Source: Pyrrhosoma nymphula (lineage: Eukaryota > Arthropoda > Insecta > Odonata > Coenagrionidae). Taken from it: DNA of 64,000 nucleotides. The position numbers and the translations under genes are program-made. Numbering within the stretch: position 1 is the stretch's first letter; every line of letters begins with the position of its first letter. The notes under the pieces are model-generated. The model made no database searches. It was not told the DNA's origin and saw nothing but the letters and a program-made list of their open reading frames with translations. This document shows, piece by piece, positions 39,959 to 51,560 of the stretch. The stretch covers positions 10,760,868 to 10,824,867 of the forward strand of contig OY754331.1 in NCBI GenBank assembly GCA_963573305.1, written 5' to 3'.

Positions 39959-42020
39959 ACCATGCTATTTGGAAGTAATCTCGCTGAATAAGTTTCTTAG
40001 CTTTATTTCATAATTTACTTTCAGAAAGAGCAAATATTAGAAGAAAAACGAACACTCGTATTCATTACGGTTCAACTGAGATGGTTGTTTTGATACGCAT
40101 TTGCTTAATTGCGGTTACTCTATAGTAGTCACTTGTAGATAAATGGATTTTTCAGGTTTACAAGCGATGAAGGCAAAGAACGTGCAATGCGAACCCCAGC
40201 AGCTAATGCAACGTTTCCCAAATGCGATGTAAATAACACTTAGTCCGACTCTGAAAAGCGTATGGGTTGATGTTTGAAGGTTGACCAGGAAAATCATTTT
40301 GATAGAGTTCCTGCCTCTCGATACAAGTAAGAATTGTGGAGTCTGACATTGTCTGCTACAATAATGCAGAATCGAGTGATCTGGATTTTAACCCTAATCC
40401 AGGTGAATGGTATTTCTCGTTGGGAATTTTGTATATTCGTGTAGTAAATTGCGTCATCAAATTCCACTCATCCCGGGTTTATCTATGCACCAAGCGAGGC
40501 TAAAGAAGAACATAAATGCAGTACCTAAAATTTGCTTGGTGAAACTTCATTACTTGCTTTTTCCATTGCATTACATTAAAAGGCAGGACACAAGTATCCA
40601 TCGCAGGTCTGCATCACAGAACGGGAAACTCCCGCTGAAAGTGATACATCGTCCACTTTTTTATATCACGCAAAGACAATTATTACAAATTATCCTCGCT
40701 CAGAATCGTATCGAATCGAATGCATAAATTAAACTAATGTATTTACGGTTTTGATGGTAACAATTCCTTGTCAAATAAAGAATAGTGATTCTATTATGTT
40801 GAAATGATCAAGAGTTCATCAGATACGAAGCAGTTCTGCTTCTTTCGATTATTTATTTTAGCTTGTGCGGAATGTCTCAACGTATGAGACATTTAAAAAA
40901 TATAAACGGAATAATACGCCAATGAAAATCATTTTGGTGGTATATTTTTTGTTGCACAGGAGTAAATTTTTTGTAAGAAAAAGGAAAATAAGCATAGCGA
41001 ATTCACATTTGTCACTATGTTACTACCTAGCCTCACTTAAGTTCATTATGCCCCCTGTAACTCGATATGTCAATACCGAGTGATGGCAAAATGGCATGTG
41101 GAATTATCATCGTTCCTCCAACTCCGCAATGGGAAGAGCTGTGGCAGACACGAAATGATACGTGTCCCAGTTTCGCGGGTAGGTCGTTGGACTTCCACAT
41201 TTATTTTGCGAATCTTTTCATATAAAAGCAAGGAAGAGGAGGGACGTGCGGATTTAAAAATGCATTTTCGTACTCTTCCTATGCGTTTGGTGAAATCGAC
41301 CAATTTGTTTTTCAATGCTTGTTTTGCTCAATTTCGAGCGTAAATCTATCGTGGACTAACAACTGGCTGTGCTGGATTCGCACACTCGCCAACTTAAACA
41401 CCGGGTGGGCAATAAATGCTCAGAAGTGAAAGAAAGCCCCTTCCACCTCCTTAGCTTGTCGGAAAGGGTGGACTTCCCAGCGAGACCTGCGAAGGAATTT
41501 GGATGGAATGAGGCGGCGACATTGTATACTGCTGGGAGTGGGAGAGAAGGAGAGGTCCCGTGGTCGGTAAGAAATAAGTATTTAAAAAGAACGAAACGAG
41601 CCGTGGGGATATGTTGGGCTTTCCGTCATGTCATAAAGCAAACGGAAGCCCGGACCCTACCCCTGCCCTCACAAAATATCCTTTCGCGGGCCAAAATCTT
41701 CCTTCCGTCGGCCTTTCTACTTGCCCGACTAAGGGGAGGAGGGGTTCTCGTTCTCGCCCCCCCCCTCAGTGAAAGGGGGGGGCGCAGTGTTGCAACATTT
41801 CCCTAAAGTGCGGACTTAGAACTTTTTCGGCTCCGAGGTGGTAACTTTTTTTTGAACAGGGCTCCGAGGTGGTAATTTTTTAATGAACAGGACTGTACCA
41901 TTCAAATGATGAAGGTTGAAAGAGTAAAAGTGGAAAACTTTGAATTTAAAACGTCATTATACAGATAAATCGTGGGTGTATTTGTCGGTGACACGTGACA
42001 CGTCGGTGACACGTGTGTGT

Positions 42021-42105
42021 ATTTTATCCTGCCGGTGACACGTGATTTTATACCCACGCCTTCCAGGCGTGGGTATAAAATCACTTATCACCGGCAGGAT
42101 AAAAT
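42021..42105. repeat. Hairpin with 40-bp arms
   Basis: 42021-42060 and 42066-42105 pair almost fully around a 5-nt loop (arms end CCCACGCC/GGCGTGGG; outer part ATTTTATCCTGCCGG). Mismatches fall in the CACGTG/ACTTAT part. Upstream 41984-42018 has tandem GTGACACGT units. Possibly a small foldback MITE. Confidence 0.8.
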
Positions 42106-42902
42106 TGCAGTAGGTTTAAGGTGTTCGCTAGTGGGTTCATCTGTAACCCCTTCGATGAAGAATGCGCGTTTCAATGAATAAATCTTCAAAACAAACTGAA
42201 ATATATAAGGTCGAAATGATTTTTGAGATCACTGTTCAATATCAGTGAAATTCAATAGTAATTTTGGATTTAAGGGGTATACCTAAATATTTCCAGAATC
42301 ATAAAAATAGTGATTGTGAAAAGAGATTGCAGAATGAGGGAGCGCTGAATTCTAAACCTGAGAAGCCCACAATGCCATCCATGAAAAATCCCATAGCATT
42401 TCTGAAGCAACTAGAATTCATAGCGACCGTCGACTTAGCAACCGCAGCAAAATTGTGCAATCTTTGGCAACGAAGTTGTTACACGCGATAAAAATCTACG
42501 GTAGATTACCAGACACTATTCGCTGGCTTTTTCTCTGTCCGTGTTCCAGAAAGTTTGGATAAGCCTAAAAATGAACCTGGATGTAGTGAATGGATGCAGC
42601 TATAATTTGGAGGAGGATTGCGCTCATGGACTCTTTTTCTGCGACGCTTTGTCGGTCTCTCGCAGTCTCGTTTGTAGGAACTCCCATCAACCGTCCGGGA
42701 GACTGGTTTCAACCGGAAGGATACCGTTTCATACACATACTGAATATTATAATAAAGGGTCTTACTAAAAGTAAATGCGTAGCCAAGCTTTAGCCATGTG
42801 AAACTTGTAACATAACGGTGGAACCGCCATGTTTGACGGCGATCTCCCGCGTGGTGCAAAAGCTCAGAAACAACAATGCAACGCCACCCATGAGACGCCT
42901 TA
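42106..42902. other. Unassigned region
   Basis: Overlapping frames on both strands (42264, 42506 minus, 42541, 42590) show no recognised domain. No repeat termini recognised. Confidence 0.3.
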
Positions 42903-43457
42903 TGCCTGTTGTTCACGGTTAGAGTTTCGGTAAAACGATTTATAAAATCGACTAATTTTATAAAAATGAGCTTGCTAACGATAAAACCATTTTATCAAAC
43001 CTAGTTTTATACAACGTTTTACGGAATAGGACAGGTTCTATTTCCATAAAACTGTTTTTTGCAACAACCAATGAGACGCTCATCGCGTTGATAACAATCC
43101 TGTATCCATGGAAAGCCAAACAAGGAAAACGTAAACAAAAATGGCTGGAAGTTCATGGAACGTTGAGGCAGTATCCTTCTTGTTAGAAGAATGCGTTCGA
43201 GCCTTAGAACCGTTGAGTGTGATCAGAAAGTAAGTAAATAAACAATACATATAGTTTTTAACCTAACAGTCATCCGAAAGAGAGCGCATTTATCACTTCA
43301 CATGTTCGCAAAGCGTCTCATAGATGGCAGGACATTGCGGTTTTATGAATAGTTTTACCGCGAGCAAGCAAGTACGTTTTACGTACGATTCATAAAACTT
43401 TCAATAAAAATTTTTCTAAAACTCTTTTATGGAAAATTTTACCGTGAGCAATAGGCA
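42903..43457 (+). mobile_element. PIF/Harbinger-like MITE
   Basis: Termini TGCCTGTTGTTCACGG (left) and the complement of TGCCTATTGCTCACGG (right) differ at only two positions. TTA flanks both sides (42900-42902, 43458-43460), matching the 3-bp TWA-type duplication of PIF/Harbinger. Subterminal sequence is rich in TTTTA/TAAAA repeats in inverted arrangement. At 555 bp it is too short for a transposase but contains an exon-like frame (43141). Confidence 0.75.
43141..43230 (+). CDS. Exon-like frame in the Harbinger-like MITE
   Basis: ATG at 43141 in a good context (AACAAAAATGG) opens a 30-codon frame, MAGSSWNVEAVSFLLEECVR and ten more residues, ending AGAAAG|TAAGTA. The boundary AGAAAGTAAGT fits a splice donor (GT at 43230-43231), while TAA directly follows in frame. 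The W-x-x-EAV-x-x-LLEEC pattern resembles the start of a Myb/SANT-like (trihelix) domain, and PIF/Harbinger elements often carry a second Myb-like gene. It may be a leftover first exon of that gene. Confidence 0.45.
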
Positions 43458-43460
43458 TTA

Positions 43461-44299
43461 GCCTAGCTTCAGGCAATCCCGTGATAAGAAGCCGGGGGAA
43501 GGAGAGACCCTCTGGAGAGGGGCTTCTAAAAATAGAAAAGAGTCGAACTAGAGGAGTTCAGGGGCAGCTCTTGAAATGACAACACGTATACTGAAAGACG
43601 TCCAGATACAACAAAGTATAAAGAAAGAAGAGAACTACATTATTAAATTGTTTACGTGAAAAGGCGAGCGAGTGATTCGCGATTAGCTGATATTAACCGG
43701 GACAGCTGTTCAGGAGAGGCGATACTGCAGGGCAACCAAACCAGGAAAGAGAGTCAGGGTCTATTGACAGGGTCCATTAACGCCATGGGTCGTGCACCAA
43801 ATTTTCAGCCCTCTGAGGGAAGGCAAGACCACCTAGTGTGTTGTCAAGGGAAATACGTGCCGTAACTATTTATATTGTTCACTTTGTTTTATGTGTTGAT
43901 TTAAGAGGTCCAAGTGTTCAAGAAATAGATGGTGGGCTAAACGCAAAAGTGTGAACTTTGATTTATAAAGAAGAGTGATATAAAGAAAAGAACTATAAGA
44001 CATTAATAATATTCATGCTCACTTTATTCTCGTGAAGAAAGATTTAAATCGAGTAATATTCATAAAAATGAATGCATGTAATTGTTATAAAACTGGGTAT
44101 CACGCTATTATAAATATATTAAATGGTAATTTATGCTTAAGTATCTCTTATGCTTTTATTCGCTGAGTTAACCAGGCAGCAAAATATGTACTAAATTAAT
44201 AAGGGCAGGATCTTAGAAGATCCGAGATGACCACGGTTAAAGGTTGTATCAAGTAAGTTACGACTAAAATCCCGCTATAATGACTAATATCGCTAGCAG
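43461..44299. other. Spacer, nothing recognised
   Basis: No convincing gene. The 69-codon frame at 43656 lacks recognisable features. Confidence 0.4.
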
Positions 44300-44667
44300 T
44301 TGAAATTCTCTATCAGAGAAACAGTTTTGACCCATTTCAATCGGGATTTCGTAATAACTTCTCGACTCAGTCAGCCTTAATAAAAATAACGGACGACTTA
44401 CGTCATTCCATAGACCAAAAAAATTGGGGACAGTGCTGGTATTACTTGATTTTAGTAAGGCTTTTGATTGAGTGAACCACACTATCCTACTCAAGAAACT
44501 GAAAAACCTTAACTTCTCGTGCTCCGTGCTAAATTGGTTCTATTCTTACCTAGTTGACCGTTACAAAGCAGTGAGAGATAGTCAAGGTAATCTTTCAACT
44601 TGGGCCGCAGTCACCACTGGTGTACCCCAAGGGTCTGCCCTTTGCCCCTGTATCTGTATCTCTGCCT
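44300..44667 (+). pseudogene. CR1/jockey-type reverse transcriptase fragment
   Basis: Plus-strand pieces read FDPFQSGFRNNFSTQSALI (finger/palm entry), then LVLLDFSKAFD followed by a stop and VNHTILLKKL (palm motif A, first catalytic Asp), and ending TTGVPQGSALCP (motif B). A frameshift is needed between the first two pieces and an in-frame stop follows SKAFD. YADD (motif C) is missing because the inverted-arm element begins at about 44668. Confidence 0.8.
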
Positions 44668-45099
44668 AGTGTAATCTACCTAGTGATAAGCGAAAATTCT
44701 ATGCTAGTACAAGTAGTGTAGAAATAATTGAATCAGCGCAGACGTGACTGGAATACCAATTCAAATAAGGCGACTCAGCGGGCTCACACATCTCTAAATA
44801 GACAATCGCTCGACCAATATTTTAAAACCCACCCCCACCCCTTCCTATTCATCGATAACTGATACAAGGGGGTCCTATAGATTTATCAAAACAATAAGCC
44901 TCCTTACTGATACAAAACACCCCTCACTTTCTCGCCCATTTAACCTAGAAGCTACACGCAGACCTCATAAGCCTAGACGAATCATCCAAGGAAACCTATG
45001 GCGTACTGCCAGTGAGAAAAGTTCGGACTCATCCAATGCTAGCATTGACGCAGTACCACTGTGCCCCTATGAAGTGGAGAAGTAGTGCACGAATGCATA

Positions 45100-46762
45100 T
45101 CCTACTCTGCATTAAACACCTTGAAGGTTGCAATGCTTCCGCATTTTGCAAATTGTAATCTGCGCATACGTTAGGGTGTATATAAAGAGGAAGACAACTC
45201 AGCGCAGCACATACGCTAACATGGACTGTCTTCTAGCGCACCAAGCCGGATAGAGATCCCTCTCTGGAAAGAGATCGAGGAATATATTCAACGAATAAAA
45301 GCAGAAGCTGATGAGAATTTTGAAAATCAATTGGAGATAGCTCAGACCCCATCGCAATACATAATGTCATTGATAAATATGGAGGGTATTAAGAGGCAGT
45401 CGTCTTTCCTAAAGTGACTGTCGATTTGCTGAGATCGCTAATAATTGAAAGATTACGATATCTAAATAAAGAGAAATGGAAACACTAATTAGAAGTAACG
45501 GGTGGCGTTACTATTATTAGTCACTCGTCTAAAAAAAACGGTCCTTTTTAGGACTAAATAATAATTCCAAAAAACGGTCCTTTATAAATACATAAGAAAA
45601 AATAATTTGAATACGCTTTATCCCCGTTGTCAATTAATTAACGTCCCCCGTTAATTTTAATAACCGGGGGAGGAAGTTCATATCGAACACCTTTTTTTAT
45701 GCCACTTTGAGGCAATTATTAATTATTTTGAGGAGGGGGATGTGTTTTTTTAAACAAAAGACGTATATTTTTTTATAAATTTATTTTTCATATTATTCTT
45801 CGTCATTAATTTCATCAATATTTCTTCGAGAAATGTACCTTTTCTTGTATTTTGGAGTTATTACTGAGTAAACAAGGTATATCTATATTATATCGTGAGA
45901 AGAGATGCCGGGAACTGGGAGCTGTCCATGCATTAATATATCTTTTTTTCTTGTTTGGCCATTATTATTGGATCTATCCACGTTTAAGTAGTTACGGTCG
46001 TGTTAGTGGAACACAATGGAAGGAATTTAAGGCTAATTCCGGAGAAAATTCGCCGAAGATAACTTGTATCATAAGCATTTGTATTGAAGTTTGCATTTAA
46101 GTCCCCGTCTAATATCATACGTTCGTATACAGTTGAATATTCGGATATTACTGCAACCAAATCGGAGAGATGTCAATCTCAATTTAGGTGGTCTGTATAT
46201 TGTGCCAGTGAAAATCTTGGTGGAATTTATTTTAACTTAAACAAATAGATATTCTGGCCTTTTTTTATAATTAGAATCACTTTTAGTTAGTATTTTACAT
46301 TTCAAGTTGTTCCTCAAGTACGCACCTACGCCTCCTTTTCCAATACCATCATTTCGAGTGTAATCTGTGGTAGTTCAATGGTTTTAGATGGTATAGCAAG
46401 CTATAGCCAAGTTTCAGCTGCTAAGGATACGATGTGAAAATCTTCGCTCGAGAGAAATGAGCGCAACTCATTTCGTAATGGGCTGGTACGCTCTGAACAT
46501 TTAAGTGAGCGTTTGATAGGGATTTATTTTGCAAGTGAGGAGCTGTCCTGTGGTATACACACAGCGAGTGAGCGATCTCGATGGGTGAGTATTTAAATGT
46601 TTGGTTGGGTGTGCTGGGGAAAACTCAGCTGCATCCGGGTTTAGGCTAATGGTGTGCAACTCTGCGGGTGTTAATAATATATATGATAATATGTGAAAAC
46701 AATAAATGTGTAAAACTCTATCCTCTGTGTTTTTATTTTAAATGAAACCCTCTCCTCTATTA
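45100..46762. other. Interior of inverted-arm element, unassigned
   Basis: AT-rich. The 82-codon frame at 45852-46100 has no recognised domain. A repeated AAAACGGTCCTTT occurs near 45538 and 45574. Confidence 0.35.
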
Positions 46763-47385
46763 CTTAAATAAAAATGCAGTAATTGTACTGTGCACTTAAA
46801 TTTTAATGTAAATATTACACCACACGCGTTTCGACGTTTCTTAAGGCGTCATCACCAGGTCTACACAAGCTATGTCTCCAATGGGAATATTTTTACATAT
46901 ACATTTGATATAGGAGTCCCATTGTTCACACTTTGACGTGAAGATCCTCCATTACGAGAAAAAGGGAAGACGTCGCGACGCCTGGACAGTGGACACCTTG
47001 GAACAGCGGATTATTTATCAAGAGAAAGAAGAAGAAAATCAAACTTCTTAATTATGTAGAATTTGATGTTCACTCCCCATTCTATCCTTGTCCACCTGAC
47101 AACCCAAGCCTGTTCTTCCTTCCTCCCCCCCCTTCCTCCTCTTTCCTCTGCTTATCTCCACATTTCACAAGAACCCTCCCTCCCCCCCAATAGGCCTCAC
47201 TCCCGAATCCTCGGGAAGGTCACATGTCTCGTAATAACACCCCCCCTGCTATTCACCATCAACCGTTATTTACATTAAAATACCAATATTTACATTAAAA
47301 TTTAAGTGGACAGTACAATTACTGCATTTTTATTGAAGTATTAAAATACTGTTCCACCATATAACGCCAGAGACAGTAAAACCTC
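46763..47385 (-). mobile_element. Motif-bearing element with inverted terminal segments
   Basis: Left (46770-46812) and right (47285-47340) segments are inverted copies containing AAAAATGCAGTAATTGTACT or its complement. The right end also matches the 147-bp insertion at 23513 (AAGTGGACAGTACAATTAC, CTGTTCCACCA). On the minus strand near the left end: CTGGTGA (46858-46852), T, stem GACG/CGTC, GAAAC (46832-46828). The central 400 bp includes C-rich runs and an unassigned 71-codon frame at 47063. Arrangement recalls inverted terminal copies in Penelope-like elements. Confidence 0.6.
46817..46862 (-). ncRNA. Hammerhead-like motif, copy 3 (core mutated)
   Basis: Same layout as 23603 but the conserved core CTGATGA reads CTGGTGA. 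Stem II GACG/CGTC pairs perfectly with a 10-nt loop, then GAAAC. The A-to-G change in the core would be expected to abolish cleavage. Confidence 0.3.
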
Positions 47386-48432
47386 TTCTCTGGAATAGGT
47401 ATGTTGATAAAAACAAAACTGAATGAAAACTATTCCCTTCATTTGATTTCTACCTAACTTATCGTTTTAATGAGATGTCAGGAGGGAATTCATGATTTAA
47501 CAAGGTCACCATTTTGTATGAGAGCCCCGCCATTGTAGGAGTGGAGGGAGGATGGCCTGGTGGATCGTCTCTGGTCGGTTCCCGTTGGGTATAGAGTCTT
47601 AACGACCATTACATTAAAGGCGTGGCTAATATGGTGAGCGTACTATACGTGACAATGGGTAGAAGAGAGTCGATGTCGTCTTAATTCACAAGTCACGAAG
47701 GCCATCAATATTCGGATGTGGTGGGATCAAAGATGCCCGAGCTTTCCTGATCAAAATTCAGTTACGCTACATGTGAGCGCGCGGAGACAATGCCGAGGTT
47801 ATTATCATTCCGATAGCGGGAAAGAAGGAGGTTATGGAGCTGGCTGGAGCGAGAGTGTCTCTTTACCATCGAGATGGGAGAAGAACCGTCTCTGCTTGGT
47901 AGTGACACACACGGCGAACTCTTAAAACTATTTTGAGACGCAGTATGTGATGGTCGAGTGAAATGAGTGGGGGATAGAACTCATTTGTGGTAAAAACCAC
48001 TAAATAAAATGGAAACATATCGATACAAATGAAATTTTGTTCTCATAAATTAGGATTCGCTGGTTGGAATATCAGTTAAAAGTATGAGCAAAAACAAAAC
48101 CAATGGATATCCAATGAACCACTGGAAGCATTCTCGATTGATAGCAGCACCATCAAAGTCTAGAAAAAGCGATTGAAGAGAGTGAATTGGATTTTTTTTA
48201 ATGCATTGGTTATATGAAGCTGTTTATACAAACGATAGATATCGCGGAAAGGGTATCAGGTTTGATTTCTAAGCGATCACGTCATAGATTCATATATCAC
48301 ACAATTTACGACTCTTCGTAGCAAAGGAACTTATAGGAAATATTATTGAACTACGTTTGACTCGTCTCTGGACTCATGAAAGTGGATCACAGTCAGCGAT
48401 TGGAATGTGACCTTGTTGGTTGCGGAGCAGGA
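47386..48432. other. Interior of inverted-arm element, unassigned
   Basis: No recognised coding or RNA feature. The frame at 47716-47925 (69 codons) has no known domain. Confidence 0.35.
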
Positions 48433-48889
48433 AATACATTCGTGCACTTCTCCACATCATAGGGGCACAGTGATACTGCGTCAATGCTAGCCTTGGATGA
48501 GTTAGGACTTGTCTCACTGGCAGTACGCCATAGGTTTCCTCGGAGGATTCATCTAGGCTTATGAGGTCTGCGTGTAGCTTCTAAGTTAAATGGGCGAGAA
48601 AGTGAGGGGTGTTTTGTATCAGTAATGAGGCTTATTATATTGATAAATCTATAGGATCCCCTTGCATCAGTTATTGATAAATAGGAATGGTTGGTGTTGG
48701 ATTTTAAAATATTTGTCGAGCGATTGTCTATTTCGAGATGTGAGTGTGCCGGCTGCGTCGCCTTATTTGAATTGGTATTCCAGTCACGTCTGCGCTGATT
48801 TAATTATTTCTACACTACTTGTAATAGCATAGAATTTTCGCTTATCACTAGGTAGATTATACTGGTGTTTAATAGCATATCATTAGAAC

Positions 48890-49162
48890 CAGTGGCGTAT
48901 CTAGAATTTGGATCATGGGGGCGATCTGGAATATTTTTGATAGGCGAGTACCTAGGGTCTGAGACCAGCCAAATTGAGGACCTTGCCCCGGTAAGTTTTT
49001 CAAAAATATAGATAATAACAAAACTGCATTAAAGCCCTTTCTGGTGTAAATAATTGAAGGTATTCAGTTCATTTTTTTATATATTAACGTTGTAACCCTT
49101 AACAAAGTTGCTTCTGGGGAGGGTCCGGTCCCGTTCATCCCCCCCTCGTTAATACGCCCATG
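48890..49162. mobile_element. Probable hAT-like MITE
   Basis: Left terminus CAGTGGCGTATCTAG; right terminus complement CATGGGCGTATTAACG. Both are followed by G-rich subterminal runs. The flanking octamers ATTAGAAC and ATTACGGC match at only 5 of 8 positions, so the copy is old or the edges are off. The same CAGTGGCGTA terminus occurs at 57602. Confidence 0.5.
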
Positions 49163-49983
49163 ATTACGGCTGTGGAAGCTATAGTTCCAACTGAGCTCTG
49201 TTGGTGTGCTAGCCCCAGATATTGCTGGGTCAGCCATAGTTAGAGGTGATCGGAGAGGGTTCCTCAAATATACCCAGGTAGAAATTTTTTGTTCAGTAAC
49301 TGGGATGGAACTGGGGTGTAACTGGACTGTATTAAGGCCTCTGTAACTGGGGTGTAACTGGGAATGAATTGAAACAAGCTCAACCCGAGTTGCACCCCAA
49401 CTACAGACCAGCTTCGAAGGTACTGGGGTATCTTGCCCTAATTAAAATTGTACCTTACTTCAAAACGTTGATCATCAAACCAGAAAATCCTTTTATCTTT
49501 GGCTATGAAATTTTTATTTACGGGAGCAAAACTATAACCATCGAAATAATTTCATTTCTTGGATCCCAAAATAAAAATGTTATTTATTATCCCACATATG
49601 CAGAATCACATTATTAACATACAACATTTGTATTCAAACTACCGATTATCAATATCATCATCTGATATTAACTACCTACCCGACCACACATTTCAACTTA
49701 TATCTCATCTCTACCTATCTCATGCCTACCTATGTCACGTCTAACTCGCGACTGAAAGTCACGCTTCAATAAAGTCGTATATATCTGGCCATGCCCGTGC
49801 GTAAAATTAACTGCGAGAATTAACTTTTAAATGTCAATGTCATGATAGTTTGAGGAAATACCGTCCAATCACGATAACAGTTATCAGGCATTAACTAATT
49901 GAAACCTATGTTGCCACGTAGGATGAATGTAAAGTCACTATTAATGAGAATAAACAAGATTATTTCCAATTACCACACGTTTT
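49163..49983. repeat. Spacer with GTAACTGGG repeats
   Basis: Words AACTGGGRTG and GTAACTGG recur five times between about 49298 and 49360, followed by a complement-like GTTGCACCCCAACTAC. This may be the edge of a small element. The remainder is AT-rich and unassigned. Confidence 0.45.
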
Positions 49984-50180
49984 TGCTAGCCGCTGTGGCT
50001 GTGACAGCTATAACTATCTCCATGGAGCAGCTAGAGGGAATTGTCAGCCGAGCAGCAGAGTATGGCTGGAGAGACCAGAGTGTCACAGTGTGGGTGAAGG
50101 GACACTAACTCTAGCTGCTGCGGCCATATTGATCGTAGCTATGCACTATGGTCGTCACAGCCATAGCGTCTAGCAGCTGC
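49984..50180. repeat. Hairpin-ended ~195-bp unit
   Basis: TGCTAGCCGCTGTGGCTGTGAC at the left and GTCACAGCCATAGCGTCTAGCA at the right are near-complete inverted complements. The interior contains more GCTGCT/AGCAGC words. Candidate MITE; no target duplication resolved. Confidence 0.5.
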
Positions 50181-50999
50181 ACCACCGCATATTGTTCTGA
50201 CATCACTTATCTTTGCTAATGCATAAATACTGGCACTATCAATAGTACTATGGCTCCCCAAACTGTAGTTTTTTTCGTGTAAAAATATCTAAGTAAATGT
50301 GCTAGGAGAAGAAAAATGAAATAACTGCAGCCCTAGTGTAATCTAAGCAAGTAAGTAGCGGTCGCGGGATGTTACTGTGACTACTTCCACTGTATCGAAC
50401 CAAGGAGCAGATATTCTTAAATTTACTCTATGATATTACGCACGTCTTCAACTGCTCGGCCTGGACGCAGCGAGATGAATAGATTATCCTGTTATTTTTA
50501 TGTGGACCAAAGTTTTTACCCGAAAAACTCAATTATTTGCAATATTCCAGATGAAAACTAGGTCCCAAGGGCTTAGGAAGCATACAACAGAAATTGCAAT
50601 AATTTATTCTCTTCAGTGCGTTGGAATAAATACCTACTGACATAATAAAATGCAACGACAGCATTACCAGATAATATCGATTTATTACGGCTGTGTGCAA
50701 TATAGGAATAGCTGTTTATGAGGGGAAGCACCTTACACGCGATTGCACGTCACATTTCCCCATGCATCAGGAATGTTTCCCTCAAGGTGCATACTACGTA
50801 GTATTCCAAAGAAAAACATTTTTAGTGCACGCTGTCCTGAAAAAATTTATGAGTGGAGGATACCTTCTTCCACCGCGCACCGGGTCATAAACGAGGCTGT
50901 TGCATCCTCTATATATCGGAAAAATGGACGAAAGGCACTAATATTTCGTCGAAATCCTTCTCCTGCTTGGAGAAGGACGGGATGGGCTGCAGAGCGAAG
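50181..50999. other. Spacer, nothing recognised
   Basis: Frames at 50693-51084 overlap on both strands and lack recognised domains. Confidence 0.35.
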
Positions 51000-51560
51000 G
51001 TTATATGGGATTCGAGGCATCGAATTGCGAGTGTGTTTTGGAAAAACTCGATATGGCGTGGGTGGGATTGGGGAAGGGGGATGACACGGCGGATAGCGAC
51101 CGGGTGGTTGAGTCTGCATCCCTTTATTGCGCCCCGCAAGAAAATTGCCGACGCTTAACGGCTACGCGGCTGAAACGCGAAAGGAGTTGCTGCTGTGTTT
51201 GGGGCGCAAAGAGGTGGGTGGGGGGGGGGGGGGTTAGGAGATTAGAGTCAAACGCGGCGGCGTGGTTGGATGCCTGGTCGAATGGGATAACGGCGTTCGA
51301 ATGGGGTGAGGGAGGTCGAATGGGGTGAGGGCGGTCGAACGAGGTCGGCAAGGGAGGGAAGAGGCGTTGGTTTTAAGCGGCGCGGGGGGCGTGATAGTGG
51401 GATGAGTTGCGGCATCGCAGTATGCCGGGGGGGAGGAGGAGAGTTGGTGGAAGAGCGTTATGATGCGAGATAATGCGAAACGGCGAATGGCTGTAAATAT
51501 AGGTGCGATAGTACTACCTGCGCCGCGGTGCTTGCATCGGTTTCGCTTGGTAGAGGTTTC
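51000..51560. repeat. G-rich low-complexity patch
   Basis: Includes a run of about 14 G at 51219-51233 and short GAATGGGGTGAGGG-type tandem repeats at about 51298-51335. The proline-rich minus frames and the plus frame at 51005-51328 are composition effects. Confidence 0.5.

Larger units (their letters stand above)
38725..40335. repeat. Three copies of an internal ~200-bp repeat
   Basis: 38725-38935 and 39400-39592 are direct copies; they share CTTGGCACCACTACGT, TCGAGAGGCAGAGACTT, CCCAGGACACCCTTCAA and TTTTCACAGTCGGACTATGT. A third, more diverged copy lies inverted at about 40150-40335. The arrangement (direct, direct, inverted) lies in the central part of the 4.3-kb element. Confidence 0.75.
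37602..41895. mobile_element. 4.3-kb foldback-like element, TA-flanked
   Basis: Termini CAGTCCTGTTCATTAAAAAA are exact inverted complements, each flanked by TA (37600-37601, 41896-41897), consistent with Tc1/mariner-type insertion. Outer inverted arms cover 37602-38012 and about 41570-41895, with an indel of about 65 bp. Two direct subrepeats (TTACCACCTCGGAGCC) occur within each end, like IR/DR elements. Inversion continues inside: 38120-38345 matches 40340-40520 in reverse. No transposase frame. Unrelated DNA of about 1 kb (40560-41560) fills the right half. Non-autonomous. Confidence 0.8.
44668..48866. mobile_element. 4.2-kb element with ~430-bp inverted arms
   Basis: 44668-45099 and 48433-48866 are inverted copies (about 90% alike by eye): TAATCTACCTAGTGATAAGC, GACGTGACTGGAATACCAAT, AGACCTCATAAGCCTAGA and CAATGCTAGCATTGACG-like words. 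The arms begin where the LINE RT frame breaks, consistent with insertion into it. No transposase frame. A TATAAA with an initiator-like context lies just inside the left arm (about 45180-45220). Target duplication not clear. The interior includes the unit at 46763. Confidence 0.65.

Noticed and set aside
44668..44740. RT motif C (YADD) continuing into the left inverted arm
   Set aside because: The arm reads YAST, and the inverted copy at 48.8 kb reads YAIT at the same place, so neither copy carries YADD and the resemblance is accidental.
45180..45225. Host gene promoter (TATAAA plus initiator-like context)
   Set aside because: No downstream coding region is supported; a single TATAAA in AT-rich DNA is weak evidence.
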